Below are positions 47,130 through 59,286 of a stretch of DNA of 64,000 bases, in pieces. The stretch's first letter is position 1; every line of letters begins with the position of its first letter. This DNA comes from Gnetum montanum (taxonomy: Eukaryota; Streptophyta; Gnetopsida; Gnetales; Gnetaceae), in the NCBI GenBank assembly GCA_015680685.1, contig MNCI01002042.1, positions 150,882 to 214,881 of the forward strand. Direction: 5' to 3'. The notes beneath the pieces were generated by a model. It was not told the origin of the DNA. It worked only from the letters and a program-made list of their open reading frames with translations, and searched no databases. The translations under genes and the position numbers were made by a program.

Positions 47130-48600
47130 TTCATATATAGTGTTACTATATTTTAATGTGCTTCATTTGGGCATGAAAGGTTGGATTCTTGGATATGCTT
47201 ATGGCACTTTGACTATCAAAGCCAATATTAATTAGAGTTTGAGTGATGCCAAGTTTAGTTGTTAGTCTTTGGAGCCATATAGCCTCTTTGCATGCTAAGT
47301 TAGCACCAACATATTCAACTTTAGTGGTAGACTAAGCAACACAAGATTGTTTCTAACTTTTCCAAGAAACAGCACCATCAAAAAGATTAAACACATATCC
47401 ACTAGTAGATTTTCTACTATCAATATCACCACCCCATTCTACATCAACAAAGCCATGAAGCCTATTGGAATCATTTTTATAATAGATCCCATAATTTGAA
47501 GTACCACAAAGATATCAGAAGACTTGCTTCACCACAATCTAGTGTTGTTTCCTTGGATTAGACATACACTTGTTAAGTTTTCCAATAATGTAAGAAATAT
47601 CAGGTCTAGTAGAGACCATTGCATACATTAAACTGTCAATAACACTAACTTATCAAATTTTAACCATGAGCTCTTTTTCTTCACTTGTCTTTGGGCATTG
47701 TTCAACTAATAGTTCAATATCAGTTTCACAGGGTGTAATCACAGGCTTGCAATCATGCATATTAAATATTTTTAAAATATTTTTAACATATGTAGATTGT
47801 CCAAGACAACACTTTCTATTAGCCCTATCCCTTTTAATTTCCATGCCCAAAATTTTTTTTGTAGCACTAAGATCCTTCATCTTAAATTGAGAAGATAGAT
47901 AAAGTTTTAACTCTTGAATATCCTAGATGTTATTACCTACTATTAATATGTCATTAACATATAACAACAAGATAACATATTTGTCACTTGTATTTTTAAC
48001 ATACATATAGGAGTCTTTGACACTTCTAATGAAGCCAATATTTATCATGTGATCATTAAATTTTTTATTCCACATCCTTGGTGCTTGTTTGAGCCCATAT
48101 AGTGATTTTAATAATCGACACATCATATGCTCTGTTCCTTTAATTTCATATCCTTCAAGTTGAAGCATATATATTTCTTCCTTAACATCACCATTGAGGA
48201 ATATTGTTTTCACATCCATTTGTTTAAGTTCAAGATCATAAATATTTTTGATAGCCAACAATGATCTTATGGATGTTAATTTTACTACTGGAGAGAAGAT
48301 TTCATCATAATCAATCCCCTTTCTCTGAGGAAATCCTTTAGCTATAAGTTATGCTTTGTATTGATTTCCAAATTTTATTTTGTACACCCATTTATTTCCA
48401 ATGGGTTTTCTCTTTGATGGAAGCTCAATTCATTTCCAAGTTTTATTTTTGTGAATTGATAAAATTTCAACATCCATTGCCTATTTCCACTTTGTATTTT
48501 GCATAGATGAACATGCCTCATCATATGTTGATGGCTCATTATTTTCAGTACACAAGACATATTCTTCTAGATGTGAGGGTAATTTTATTATATGTGTTGA
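47130..48600 (-). pseudogene. Reverse transcriptase and RNase H of the copia element, broken
   Basis: RT segments: SIRSLLAIKNIYDLELKQMD, KSLYGLKQAPRMWNKKF and LLLYVNDILIVGNN (about 47935-48250). The active site reads YVND in place of YVDD, so a catalytic Asp is lost. Then GMEIKRDRANRKCCLGQ and KPVITPCE (47653-47830). RNase H follows near 47130-47500 (DIDSRKSTSGYVF, ACKEAIWLQRL). Several stops separate the parts. Confidence 0.9.
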
Positions 48601-49960
48601 ACATCTTAATAGCTCATCTTCCCTTAAAGTAGTTTCTCCCTCTTCATGTTGTTCCTCCTCATTTACTATGCTATCACCATCCTATTTACTAGGGGCAATA
48701 TCCCCAACCGAGAGAGGATGAGCCTTAAAAATTTCATTATTAATTTCAATAGGCACATACATAGGAGTTACATCATTTGAAGGAGTTTCAATATTTGAAG
48801 ATTCCTCCTTTATAGATCCACATTTTTCTGTAGAGATAACATCTCGACTATAAATAGCCCTTTTATTTTGTGGGTTATACAACTTATAAGCTTTGGCATC
48901 ATGTCTATATCCAAGAAAAATACATTTGATAGACTTAGAGTCTAATTTGGACCTATTAGATTTTGGAACATGTACATAGGCTTCACAATAAAAAAATCTT
49001 TAAATAGTTTAAATTAATGGACCTACCGCTCCAAACTTCATCTAGAACTTTTCCACCAAGTGCTGATCAAGGAGATCTATTGATAAGATAACATGCAGTC
49101 ATTACTGCTTCACCCCAAAAATGCTTGTCAAGATAAAATTCATTAAGCATACATATGGCATGTTCCATCAATGTTTGATTGAAGTGCTCTACTACTCCAT
49201 TTTGTTTAGGAGTCCCTAGAATAGTCTTTTGGCTTTGAATGCCTTGTTGTTTACAAAAAGCATTAAACTCATTTGAGCAAAACTTACCACCATTGTTAGT
49301 TCTTAGAATTTTGATTTTATTTCCTAAATAATTCAACAAGAGTTTTGAATTCTATGAATTTTCCAGATACTTCATATTTATGTTTTAATAAATAGATTTA
49401 GATCTTTCTAGAATAATCATCAACTAAAGAAACATAATACATAGCACCTTCAAGAGAAGTTATTTTAATATCTTTAACTAGTTCACATACATCACTATGT
49501 ATTAGTTCTAATATTTGAAGAGATTTAGCATTACTTCTTTGAAAATTATGATGCCTCTATTTACCATGTAGACGATGATGACAGAAATCCAAGGAATCTT
49601 TTGAAGACTTAAATTTACCTTGCTTGTAAAGTTCCTTAAGTTCTTTTTCACCAAGATGTCTCATTCTTTTCTGCCACAAATCAATACTGCTAATGCACTT
49701 AATTTCTGCTTTAATGTCTTAGCTTCTAATTTATACAACTTGCCTATTTTAATTCCAAAAGCCAAAACAGATGAACCATGCAGTATTGAACATTTTCCAC
49801 TTCCAAAGATAATAGTTAATCCTGCATCATCCAATTCACTTACAAATAAAAGATTTTTGGTAGGTGTTAGAACATGACGTACATTGGGAATCAATTTAAT
49901 TGCTCCATTTCTAATTGAATCTTTACCTTTCCATAACCTATAACTTTGCATAAACCATCA
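48601..49960 (-). pseudogene. Integrase of the copia element, broken
   Basis: The gag-pre-integrase and zinc-binding part lies near 49600-49950. The core reads HSDVCELV (first Asp) and VSLVDDYSRK (about 49420-49480), then LRTNNGGKFCSNEF (second Asp replaced by Asn) and GVVEHFNQTLMEHA with the Glu (49067-49339). The C-terminal end YNPQNKRAIYSRDV is near 48840-48880. The loss of the second Asp and stops make it inactive. Confidence 0.88.
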
Positions 49961-50876
49961 TTACTGAATCTTACCATTTTGAGATTAGATGTATACTCAC
50001 TGAACCAATCAAGATGTGAAGTGTAGTGATGAGATGCACCCAAGTCCACATACCATGAATATGTATCGACATTATCGACAACATACAAATCTCTCTCTCA
50101 AGCAAGAGGGTCTTGATCACTTTTTGGTACATTACTTTCTTTGCCCTTTTTTGGAGGGGCTTTAAAATCTTTTTTTATATGACCAACTTTACCACAATTC
50201 CAATATTTAGGTGGCTTCTTTACAAATTTTTTAGGCCTATTCTTAAATTGAGGCCTCTTAACAAACTTTGTCTTTACATCATTTTTGATAAATAATACAT
50301 AGTTTTGAGGAGTAGAAGTTTTTCTTCTTGCTTCCTTAGATAACAACTAACCAACAATATTATCAAAAATAAAGCTGGTAGATGTATTACCTATAGCCAT
50401 CACAATTGTCTTCTATGAATCTAGAAATGAGTTGAGAAGTGTGATGCATTGATCGTCCTCATCCATTTTCACCCTCGTAGATTGGAAGTGATGGACCACT
50501 GTATTAAAGATATTCAGGTATTATGTAATGGTAGTACTTTCAACCATTTTACAATCATACAATCATTTGTTCAACAACAACTTATTGGTTAGGCACTTTG
50601 TTTAATACAAAGTTTGCAATTCATCCCATAAATCTTTAGTAGAAGAAACATTGTAAACATTAAGTAATACTAACTCTAAAAGACATAAATGAATTGTGCT
50701 TATCACCTTCAGGTTCAACTTTTTCCACTCTTCATTGGACATCTTATTTGGCTTTACTCTCGAAATTGCACTGTGCTAGTCCTTTTCAAGAGGAGAACCT
50801 CCATCTTGATCTTCCATAATTCATAGTTGGACCTGTTAAACTTTTCAATTTCAAATTTGGAGAGAGAGTTGGTCAT
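49961..50876 (-). pseudogene. gag and protease of the copia element, broken
   Basis: Gag starts at 50876 with MTNSLSKFEIEKFNRSNY, followed by LWKIKMEVLLL, the usual copia start. The zinc knuckle region near 50185-50225 reads YWNCGKVGHIKKDF, so two of the four metal ligands (first and last Cys) are changed. The protease shows WYVDLGASHHYTSH near 50030-50070 with Leu in place of the Ser of the DSGAS active site. Confidence 0.85.
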
Positions 50877-50927
50877 GATTTTTCCCTATAATTACTTTAC
50901 AAAATAATAGAGGTGCATGGAACCTCG

Positions 50928-50940
50928 CTTCGATACCAAT
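50928..50940 (-). other. Primer binding site of the copia element
   Basis: The minus strand reads ATTGGTATCGAAG directly after the 5' LTR end. This is the TGGTATCAGAGC type complementary to initiator Met tRNA, with changes. Confidence 0.75.
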
Positions 50941-52200
50941 TGTTATTCTTAGTTGCTGATGAAGTGTCATTTAGTCAATGCATTGACTGGGCCGCATATA
51001 CGTGGTCTTGTTGATGTGGGCCCGTCAACGTAGCCTCCCTACGTCGACGTGGCCTCGTTTACGCAGCCACCTTTCCCGGCCTATAAATAAGAGGGCCTTC
51101 TGCCTCATTTAGGCATCTTTTTGAGTAGTTGTAGCGAAGCTCTTGCAGTTTGTTCCCGCAAGAGATAGAATATTTTCCAAGTGCCCACAGCAGGTGTAAG
51201 AAAAGTGATTGGCTCTTATTCGAGCATTGATGTATCTGAGCCCATTAGCATGACGGCAATAAAGAAGAAGTATTCAAGCAATCTTTACAACATTTGGACT
51301 TAGTTATTTTATGCATTTAATAGTTTAATATGTTTATGCCTTATTAGTTACTTGTTAATTACTTATGTTTTTGTTATTATAATTTCAACCACTATTTTTT
51401 ATTCATAGTTCGTTAAGACCATAAGTACGACCATCTCGAACATAATCCAAACGCTTGGTAAGCCCAGTGACGCTTAACGTATAACCCAGAAGCGTTAGGA
51501 GATGCTCAGAACGTGCTCGGAAGATGGGACTGGATAATTATGTTAGGAATAGTTGCAATTTAGATTAGGATAATTTTAGATTAATTAACATTCTATCCTT
51601 ATTTTCCAAGATAATTAGTCACCGAAAAGATAATTAAAAAGATATAAAAATCATTAGCCTTAATCTCACTTAACCAACATAAAACCGAACTTCACAAGTG
51701 AGATTAGGATGATAACGACCGTTCTAACCCAAGGTTTCATTGGTTAGAAGTCTGGTGTATGTTAAGTGCTTACAGTCTGCAGATTTTGACCGAGTCGCGC
51801 GTGAACGCTCGTGCTTCGTATGGTTGGGCGTAGGGATACCTAGCCGCTCATTAGTCGCTTACGCCAATAATATATTAAATTTAAAAGAAATTGTAGAAAA
51901 GAAAAAAGAAAGAGTTACCTTGGGGAAAACCTTCAAGGTGAAAAACCCTAACAAAGAACTTGTTCTAAATTGAAGTCCAAGGAAAATTTACAAAGGAAGG
52001 GAGATGATTCTCAAGCTTATGCTTTGAAAATTGTGGTGTTTGAGTTCCTTGTCATGGAACCCAAAAGAAAAAAGGATAAGGTAGTTTATTTTGGTGGGAT
52101 AGATACAGAACCAATTGTAACATAGACACAAATAAAAATAGAATAAGATAGGGTAGAAATATCGGAGAAAATCAGGGCAGATTTGCCTTTATCCACTTCA
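50941..52200 (-). repeat. 5' LTR of the copia element, interrupted
   Basis: Begins TGTTATTCTTAGTTGC on the plus strand, is interrupted at 50957-51853, and continues TTACGCCAATAATATATTAA to CACTTCA. Without the insertion the sequence follows the left LTR (AGTTGCTTGCACCAATATT at about 46540). Confidence 0.85.
50957..51853 (+). mobile_element. Solo Athila-like LTR inside the copia LTR
   Basis: 897 bp, TGATGAAGTG to TCATTA, with all family blocks (AAGTGCCCACAGCAGG, TATAAATA at 51082-51089, CGTATGGTTGGGCGTAGGG). Flanked by GTTGC (50952-50956) and GTCGC (51854-51858). No internal region follows, so this is the product of LTR-LTR recombination. It keeps more CpG than the LTRs of A, B and E, so it may be younger. 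Confidence 0.9.
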
Positions 52201-53000
52201 CAAAGCGAAACAAAGCATTTGCACATCATATCTGTTTGACAACGATAATGGTAATGATGACGAAATGAAGAACAATATAGCCTGCGTTTCAGCCTTAAGA
52301 TATGAATTAATTGCAGCCACGAACGAACATTGAAATAGAAACACGTTACCACCTCCATTATTATTATTGTTATTATCGTACATGTTTTCATCGCAACCAG
52401 GAATCTAAGCGTTGGAATTTAACCCTACGTCTTGCTAGTCAAACGACCGTGGATTACGAGTTGAATCATATAGAATTTGCAGTTGTCCAAAAGGGAAAAA
52501 GCATGCTTGTAACTCGATTTTCCATTGGTCCATGAATGTGTCTGCTATGTGTGGTATCTTGTTATTGCACAATATACGGTGGGAAATTGAAGCATGTATT
52601 TTGGGTTTTTTAACACTAAAACAAAGCTAAAATTTTAAATTAACTGTATCAAATTATCTTATCTTTTCTTTGCTGGCATTTATAGTTGATTATATATGAC
52701 TCACGATTAATTTAAGCTTTGTTATATATGGTTTCCTTTGAGTGAGATTGAACATCATCAATCCCATGCAAATTGAGTACTTGTTTGGATAACAATTCCT
52801 ATTCTTATTTTGTACTTAATTTTTATTTAAAATATTTACATAACTTATTGCATTTCTTTGGACTCATTTTAGTAATTATTTAAAGAAATTAGTTTATGCT
52901 TTGAAGTATATTTAGTATCCATAAGTTTGGAAATTTTCTTTGTTCTTCAATTTGTAACCTTAACAACAACGTTTAGAATAACTTAAATTAAAATCCTACT
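52201..53000. other. AT-rich flank between the copia element and D1
   Basis: About 800 bp. Short ORFs here have no domain and are probably chance. I see no repeat structure. Confidence 0.55.
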
Positions 53001-54175
53001 TGAAAAACCACAAAATTTGGAGCTTAGTACTTGTCCAACAACAAGCAGGCCCCTGGGACCCCCAAACGACCACGGCTACGTCTGGTGTTAAACATGGCAA
53101 CTTTGGAGATCAGATACTCAATTTTCACTAAGTATGTAGTTCCAGCGTATATGCCCAAGTATACATTCCCAGCGTATACACTCAAATTCTCAGTGTAGAC
53201 GCCCAAGTATACATTCCCAGCGTAGACGCCCAGCGTACACGCCCCCATGTACGCTCATCAAGAACAATAGGTGCATACGCCCAGCATAAAACCTCCAAAG
53301 ACAACATGAAAACAGCACTACAGAACAAGATTTGGCATAATGCAACAACCATCAGCGTATACGGCCAACGTATACGCCCACCACAGCAGCGTATACGCTG
53401 GGGTGTATACGCCTAGCACATCAGCGTATACGCCCCAACGTGTACGCCCAGCATCCATCAGCGTATACGCCAGCATCAATGACATCTACGCCCAAGTTCG
53501 CATACACTCAGCACCCCCAACGTATACGCTAGGCGTATACGTCCACAGTCTACGCTCACTGCAGACAGCGTATACACCCAGCAACTGTAACATATTGTAC
53601 ACTTGTAAATTTTACACCCTTGCACTTGATCATCGCGCCACATATCACCCAACCCGAGTCTGCCGTCAAAACCTTTATAAAACCCCAATTTTTCACAAAA
53701 TCCAGACTGTTGGCAAATTCCCAGAGCACAATAGAGAACAGAGACGCTAAGAACCAGAGCTCAAAATCTTTTACGTTGGACAACCTTGTACGCTGAGCAT
53801 ACAGCCTCTACGCTGTGCTTGCAGTGTGAACCAGCCGTAATCATCCCTGCACCCACCGGGGCTTTCGTCCGTCTTGTGTTCCACTCACAACTGCGTTTGA
53901 CCAGTGCATGTATTTTCATTCTGTAATACCATTGTTACATTTTCTTCCTATAATTGTTTACAGTCCGCATTAATTCTTGCACGTATTCTGTTTATGCTTG
54001 TTTACGTCTACACTCTGTTCACATTGTTTACGCTGCTTACGCTGTTTACACTCTGATTCATGCCCATTACGCCGTTTACGTATAACCCAGCGTATAGCAC
54101 TTCGGTGTACATTCGGGGAAATCCTTGTCTGATCCGCATGTGGACCACCCAAGGTACTCTACCTTCGGGGAAATC
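53001..54175 (+). repeat. 5' LTR of D1, 3' end deleted
   Basis: Follows the D2 LTR up to about 54165. There, D1 jumps to sequence equal to about 57205 in D2, so about 600 bases (LTR end, PBS and most of the leader) are gone. TTCGGGGAAATCCTT occurs at both sides of the join (about 54114 and 54165). TATAAAA at 53676-53682. Several GCGTATACGC palindromes lie at 53389-53470. Confidence 0.8.
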
Positions 54176-54317
54176 CTTACGCTGCTTACGCTGTCTACGT
54201 TGACGCTATACGCTGGACGTTGAAGTGTGTACGCTGCACGTTACCACCTAAGTTTACGCTATACTAAGTACACTAATTTCACACCTCTACACCGTGTCAT
54301 ACCCTCAAAAGATCATC

Positions 54318-55530
54318 ATGAACCCCGTAAACACCACCACTACAACCGCTCAAGTCACCAATGTCGTGGGCACCATGGCCGTCCACCAGCCCATGGCATA
54401 ACCCACAGCAGAGCCCTGCCGGTCCCTAAGGTTACAAGGGAGGAACCCAACCTCTAACATTATAACTTAGGACCAGTATAACTTCATATGTGTGAAGATA
54501 CAAGCTGGTCTGGCAGTAGATCAAGCCGAAATGAAGGGAAAGAGGCAGTATGAACTCTTTTACAGAGGGGACGCGAGTTCATCCCTTCCCCGTACGATAT
54601 AATCCCTGTGCCAGAACAGTACTCAGAGCTCGTCACACAACTCCTCCTCCAAAGGAGCCAGTCATTGGATCAGCCTGTAGTGGATTTCCAACTGGAAGAG
54701 GAGGACGAGTTCGCTGCCCAATCCGAACACGAAGACTCCTATCACACCCTCAGCCCACAAACACACGTCAACCCCATGTTTCATCCAGGCGTAGGGGAGG
54801 TCATGCCCCTCTAGCCCCTCAAGCTCACCCACGCACAAATGCCTCTGCTAGAAACATCCTCATTTGCTCATGTTCCTCCTCCGACTAACCCGCAATTCAG
54901 CACGCTCCCTCTCGCTATCATCCCCGCTACAACAGCAGGCCCAACCTCGCAAGCACCAACCCCACACAGTAACATGGAAGCCACCTTCTCGCTTCGAGTG
55001 ATAGGGATGCCACATGTGATACCAGCATCCACATCCGCCCACTACATCCCCCACATCCAAACGCACCCGGCCCCTTCCACCGCTGTAACCCAACAGGGGG
55101 TTCCTGCACAAAATGTGACCGCTCAATGGATAGTAATGGGTATGCCATTACATCAACCCTCTCACCACCACGTGCCACACCATATGATTCCACCAGCCAA
55201 CATTCCCCAAGTACAACTACAACCGCAGCAACAACAACCCCTCGCCTACAATGTGCCGCCCTCGGTGCCACATGCTATAAACATCCCACAAGCACAACTG
55301 CCAACCGCACAACTTTCAGCCTTTCAACCTACCATCCAATACTCTAACTTGTAGAATATACCACAACCTCAAGCTGCCATGTCACTGAGTGCCCAAGACT
55401 GGGTAGACGCCAAAAAATTAATGCAAGAACTTACTGACAAGGTAAAGCGCCTCAAAACGGCTGTTGACGGAGAGCTGAAGGTAGTGGATTTCTACCACGA
55501 TGACCCCATTAGCCCTTCCGTCCTGCCTCT
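54318..55530 (+). pseudogene. Partial gag of D1, broken
   Basis: Start ATGAACCCCGTAAACACC matches D2 (57339). Segments near 54470-54600 (QYNFICVKIQAGL) and near 55386-55510 (LSAQDWVDAKKLMQEL, VVDFYHDDPISPS) align with D2 and D3; the Pro/Gln/His-rich middle (54839-55354) is one open stretch. The capsid core is lacking because D2 is inserted at 55531. Frame changes and stops occur in the first third. Confidence 0.75.
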
Positions 55531-56714
55531 TGAAACACCACAAAATTTTGAGCTTAGTACTTCCCTAGTAAGAAGCAGGTCCCTGGGACCCACGAATAAC
55601 CACAGCTACATTTGGTGTCGCACATTGCAACTTTGGGAATCAAAAGGCTTAATTTTCACTAAGTGTGCAGTACCAGCGTATACGCCCAGCATCAATAGCA
55701 TATACGCTCGACATCCCCAGCGTATACGCCCAGCATAGAAATCCGACTTACACGCCCGAGGTACACGCCTCACCTGTACGCTCAGTAGGTACCACAGATG
55801 CATACGCCCGACGATGAAGTCTCAATGACAGAATGAAAATAGCACCGAAGAGCAAGAATTGAAACAAGTCGGCAACCATTAGCGTACACGCCCGGCGTAT
55901 ACGTCGAGTCATTATTGGCGTATACACTCAGCGTGTATGCCCAGCGTCCATAGCATCTCCACCCAAGTTCACACACGCCCAACACGTTTAGCGTATACGC
56001 CCAACGTGTACGTTGGCCTGATGTAGCGTATACGCCTCGTGTATACACCCAGCAGATGTAATATGTTACATATTTGTAAATTGTATGCACTCGGTCAACG
56101 CGCCACGTGTCTCCTAACCCGAGTCTAGCGTAACAATCGGTATAAAAACCCCACTTTTCCACTTCACCCAGGATGGTTAGCAAACATCCCAGAGCACACT
56201 AGAGACATTTACGCTATGTACCAGAGCTAAAACCCTCTTACGTTGAAAAGCCCTGTACGCCGTGCACACAGCCTCTACGCTCCGCCTACCGTGCGAACCA
56301 GCCGAGTCATCCCTACATCCACCGGGGCTTTTTGTCCGCCTTGTGTTCCATCACAACTGTGTTAGACCGGTGCACTGTACTTTGACTCTGTAATACCATT
56401 GTTTACAGTTTATGCTAATTTCTTGCACGTTATTTCTGTTTACGCTCATTCATATTTACGTCTTGTTCACATCTGTTATGCTGTTTACGCTCTCGTTTAC
56501 GCCTGTTTACACCGTTTACGCATAACCCAGCGTATAGCACTTCGGCATACATGCAGGTAAATCCTTGTCTAATCCACGTGTGGACCACCCAAGGTACTCT
56601 ACCTTCGTGCATTCCAGCTTGCCCTCAGGCGAAGGTAGGGTCTTCTGTGCGCATCCTGCTATCCCGCGGTCTCTGTTTCCTTCCAGCCGGAGACCGACGA
56701 TTTCAGGCAGTACA
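55531..56714 (+). repeat. 5' LTR of D2
   Basis: 1184 bp to GGCAGTACA. Holds TATAAAA at 56141-56147 and repeated GCGTATACGCCCAGC words between 55675 and 56040. Confidence 0.85.
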
Positions 56715-56719
56715 GAAAT

Positions 56720-56736
56720 TGGCGCTAGAAGGAGGG
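56720..56736 (+). other. Primer binding site of D2
   Basis: TGGCGCTAGAAGGAGGG, five bases after the LTR end; same type as in C and D3. Confidence 0.75.
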
Positions 56737-57338
56737 CCTTCTAAAAACCTCGCTCGTAGACTTCTCAGCATCTACGTTGTTGAGCGTATATGCCACCAAC
56801 CACACTGTTTCCTGCTGAAACCTCAGCCCCGTCTGAAAACCTTGCTTGCACGCTCCCCAGCGTCTACGCTCATCAGCGTTTTTGCTGCCTTGTTTGAAAC
56901 TCTCTTCAAGTCTTTTAGCATGTACGCTACCAACTTCACGTGGACTGTTCACAGAAACCCTAGCGTCTACGCAGCCTAGCCTGAAAACTCATCCTGCAAA
57001 CTATCCAGCATCTACGCTGTTTGGTATTTACGCTATCCCTGTTAAAACTTAAGCAGAAAACCATACGGTCCATTCTCTACGCTGTCTTGTTTTACGCCTA
57101 AGCCTTCTTTTACGCTGAACTCTGTTTTACGCTGTACTCTTTTTTCGCCGTACTCTATTTTACGCTCTCTCCTATTTACGCTGTACTTTGTTTTACGCCA
57201 AATCTGTATACGCTATCTATGTTGACGCCATATGTCGAACGTTGAAGCGTATACGCTACACTTTGTCACCTAGTTTACGCTGTACCAAGTACACTAATTT
57301 CACTCCTCTACCCCGTGTCATACCCTTAACGATTCACC
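56737..57338 (+). other. Leader of D2, rich in TTTACGC words
   Basis: About 600 bases before gag. From 57060 to 57250 the words TTTTACGC and CTGTACTC recur every 18 to 22 bases, which gives a ragged repeat with intact CpG. Confidence 0.65.
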
Positions 57339-59007
57339 ATGAACCCCGTGAATACCACCGCTGCAACAGCTCAAGTAACTGACGTTGTGGACACCATGGC
57401 TGTCCAACAGCCTGTCACACAACACCCGGGAGTACAACCCACCGCGGGGCCCCGCCGGTCCCTAAGGTTGTAAGGGAGAGACTCGGCCTCCAACATTATA
57501 ACCCAAGATCAGTATAATTTTATATGCATTAAGATACAAGCTGCCCTAGCTGTAGATCGAGTTGAACTGGAGGTAAAGAGGCAGTTCGAACTCTTTTACA
57601 GAGGGGAACGCGAGTTCATCCCCTCACCGTATGATGTCATCCCTATTCCGGAGCAGTATTCGAAGCTCGTCACACAGCTCCTCCTGCAAAGGAGACACTC
57701 GTTGGATCTGCCTGCACTAGAGCCCTAACTAAAGGAAGAGGACGAGTTTACTGCTCAATCTGAACAAGAGGATTCTTACCACACTCTGAGCTCGCAAGCA
57801 CACGTTAACCCCATTTTTCATCCCGGTACGGGGGAGATCATGCCCCTCCACCCCTCAGACTAATTCACACACAAATTTCTCCATCACACACATCCTCATT
57901 TGCTCATGTACCACCTCCAACTGACTCGCAATTTAGCACGCTCCCTCTCGCCATCATCCCCGATGTAGTAGCCGACCGATCTTCACAAGCACTGGCCCCT
58001 CACGATAGCGTGGGAGTGACACTCCCACCTCAAGTGATAGGGATGCCACACGTGATATCGACATCCACATCTGCTCACTACATCCCGCATATTCAAATGC
58101 ATACAGCCCCTTCTACCGTCGTAACCCAACAGGGGGTCCCTCCACAAAACGTAGCTGGACAACGGGTGACGATGGGCGCTCAACCGCAGCAACATCAACC
58201 TCCTCACTATAACATACCACCCCATATGGTTCAACCAGCCAACATTCCCCCAGTATAGCTGCTAGCACAACAACCACAACCTTTCCCCTATCGCGTGCCA
58301 CATGTACAACCCCCGGCCACACAACTTTCAGCTTTTCAACCCATCGTCCAATAGTCTAACCTGTATAATATAGCACAACATCAAGCTGCCATGTTACCGA
58401 GTGCCCAAGATTGGGCAGATGCCAAGNCACCTCGTCAGCTAATTCTTGCATCAGTTTCTTGGCATCTACNACCTCAAAACAGCCGCCAACGGTGAGCTGA
58501 AGGTAGTGGATTTCTACCACGATGATCCCATCAGCTCGTCTGTCTCACCCTTAACCTTGCCCAAAGGCGTCTCCTTACCAACGCTAACCAAGTATAATGG
58601 GGAGATAGACCCCAATGCACATCTCATAATGTTTAGGCTAGAATGTGCGCTGCTCCAGGCATGGCCCCATTCCATTCTCTGAGTGTTCCCCATGTCCCTC
58701 GCAGGGAGAGCGCTTGACTGGTATCGAGCCCTGCCAAGGAATTCCATCTTCTCCTTGGAAGACTTATTACACTAGTTCGTGACTAAAGTTCAAGTACAAC
58801 TTGAAACTTGAGGCCACCCTGGACAGCCTCATATAGGTCAAGCAAGCACCGCTTGAACCTGTACAGAAATTTATTCAGAGGTGGAGCGCCGCCCTCAACG
58901 AGTTGCACGAGTCAATTTCCCAAACATACTTGCTCACGATCCTGAAGGGAGATATTAACAATTTCTTTAAATCCAAGCTATATTACCTTAACGCATGTGA
59001 TCTTAAC
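57339..59007 (+). pseudogene. Partial gag of D2, broken, with an assembly artefact
   Basis: Same order as D3: N-terminal segment (QYNFICIKIQAALAVDRVE-like, near 57515), Pro/Gln-rich middle, VVDFYHDDPIS (about 58505), capsid core with ALDWYRALPRNSI (about 58713) and KLYYLNA at its end (58975). Stops and shifts occur. Two Ns (58427 and 58470) bracket 42 bases that read correctly only on the opposite strand. The capsid part after it is cut by D3. Confidence 0.78.
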
Positions 59008-59286
59008 TGAAACACCACAAAAAATTTTGGCTAACACTTGTAGACAGAAATTAAGCTAAGTCATGTTCGTCCTCAGCATGACCAAGCTTGAAAGCCTCAA
59101 AAATAGCATCAAACGAAGTCAAAGTAAGTAAGTAAAAGATCCCTGGGATCCACGGAAGACTATGATGACATCTGGCATCAAACTTGGCAAATCTTGAGCT
59201 CAAAATACTTGGTTTTCACTAAGTATGCATCCTGTACGTTGGCCTACACATGCCCAGCGTAAGGCCCAGCGTACAGCAACATTCAG

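Larger units (their letters stand above)
46528..52200 (-). mobile_element. Ty1/copia element, minus strand, split by a solo LTR
   Basis: On the minus strand the order is LTR, PBS, gag, PR, INT, RT, RNase H, purine tract, LTR, which is the copia order (INT before RT). LTRs: 50941-52200 (about 360 bp without the inserted solo LTR) and 46528-46935 (408 bp). The ends are TG and CA on each side. I find no convincing target duplication (CAAGT before the left end, CAAAG after the right end). All ORFs carry stops. Confidence 0.9.
53001..55530 (+). mobile_element. Element D1: Tat-like, 5' LTR and partial gag, cut by D2
   Basis: LTR start TGAAAAACCACAAAATTTGG is the D-family form. Gag stops after the VVDFYHDDPIS segment where D2's LTR begins. 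The PBS and the end of the LTR are missing (see the D1 LTR entry). The rest of D1 would lie right of the window if D2 is a simple insertion. Confidence 0.8.
55531..59007 (+). mobile_element. Element D2: Tat-like, LTR and partial gag, cut by D3
   Basis: Begins with TGAAACACCACAAAATTTTG inside the gag of D1 (5 bases before: CCTCT) and ends where D3's LTR begins at 59008 (5 bases before: TTAAC). It has LTR, PBS, leader and gag up to the KLYYLNA segment. Confidence 0.82.

Noticed and set aside
46523-52205. Target duplication for the copia element
   Set aside because: The flanking bases (CAAGT before, CAAAG after) match at only three of five positions, so I do not claim it.
58446-58682. A 78-codon ORF starting at 58446 in D2
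   Set aside because: Its start lies in the inverted block between the Ns and is an assembly artefact; the later part is D2 gag.
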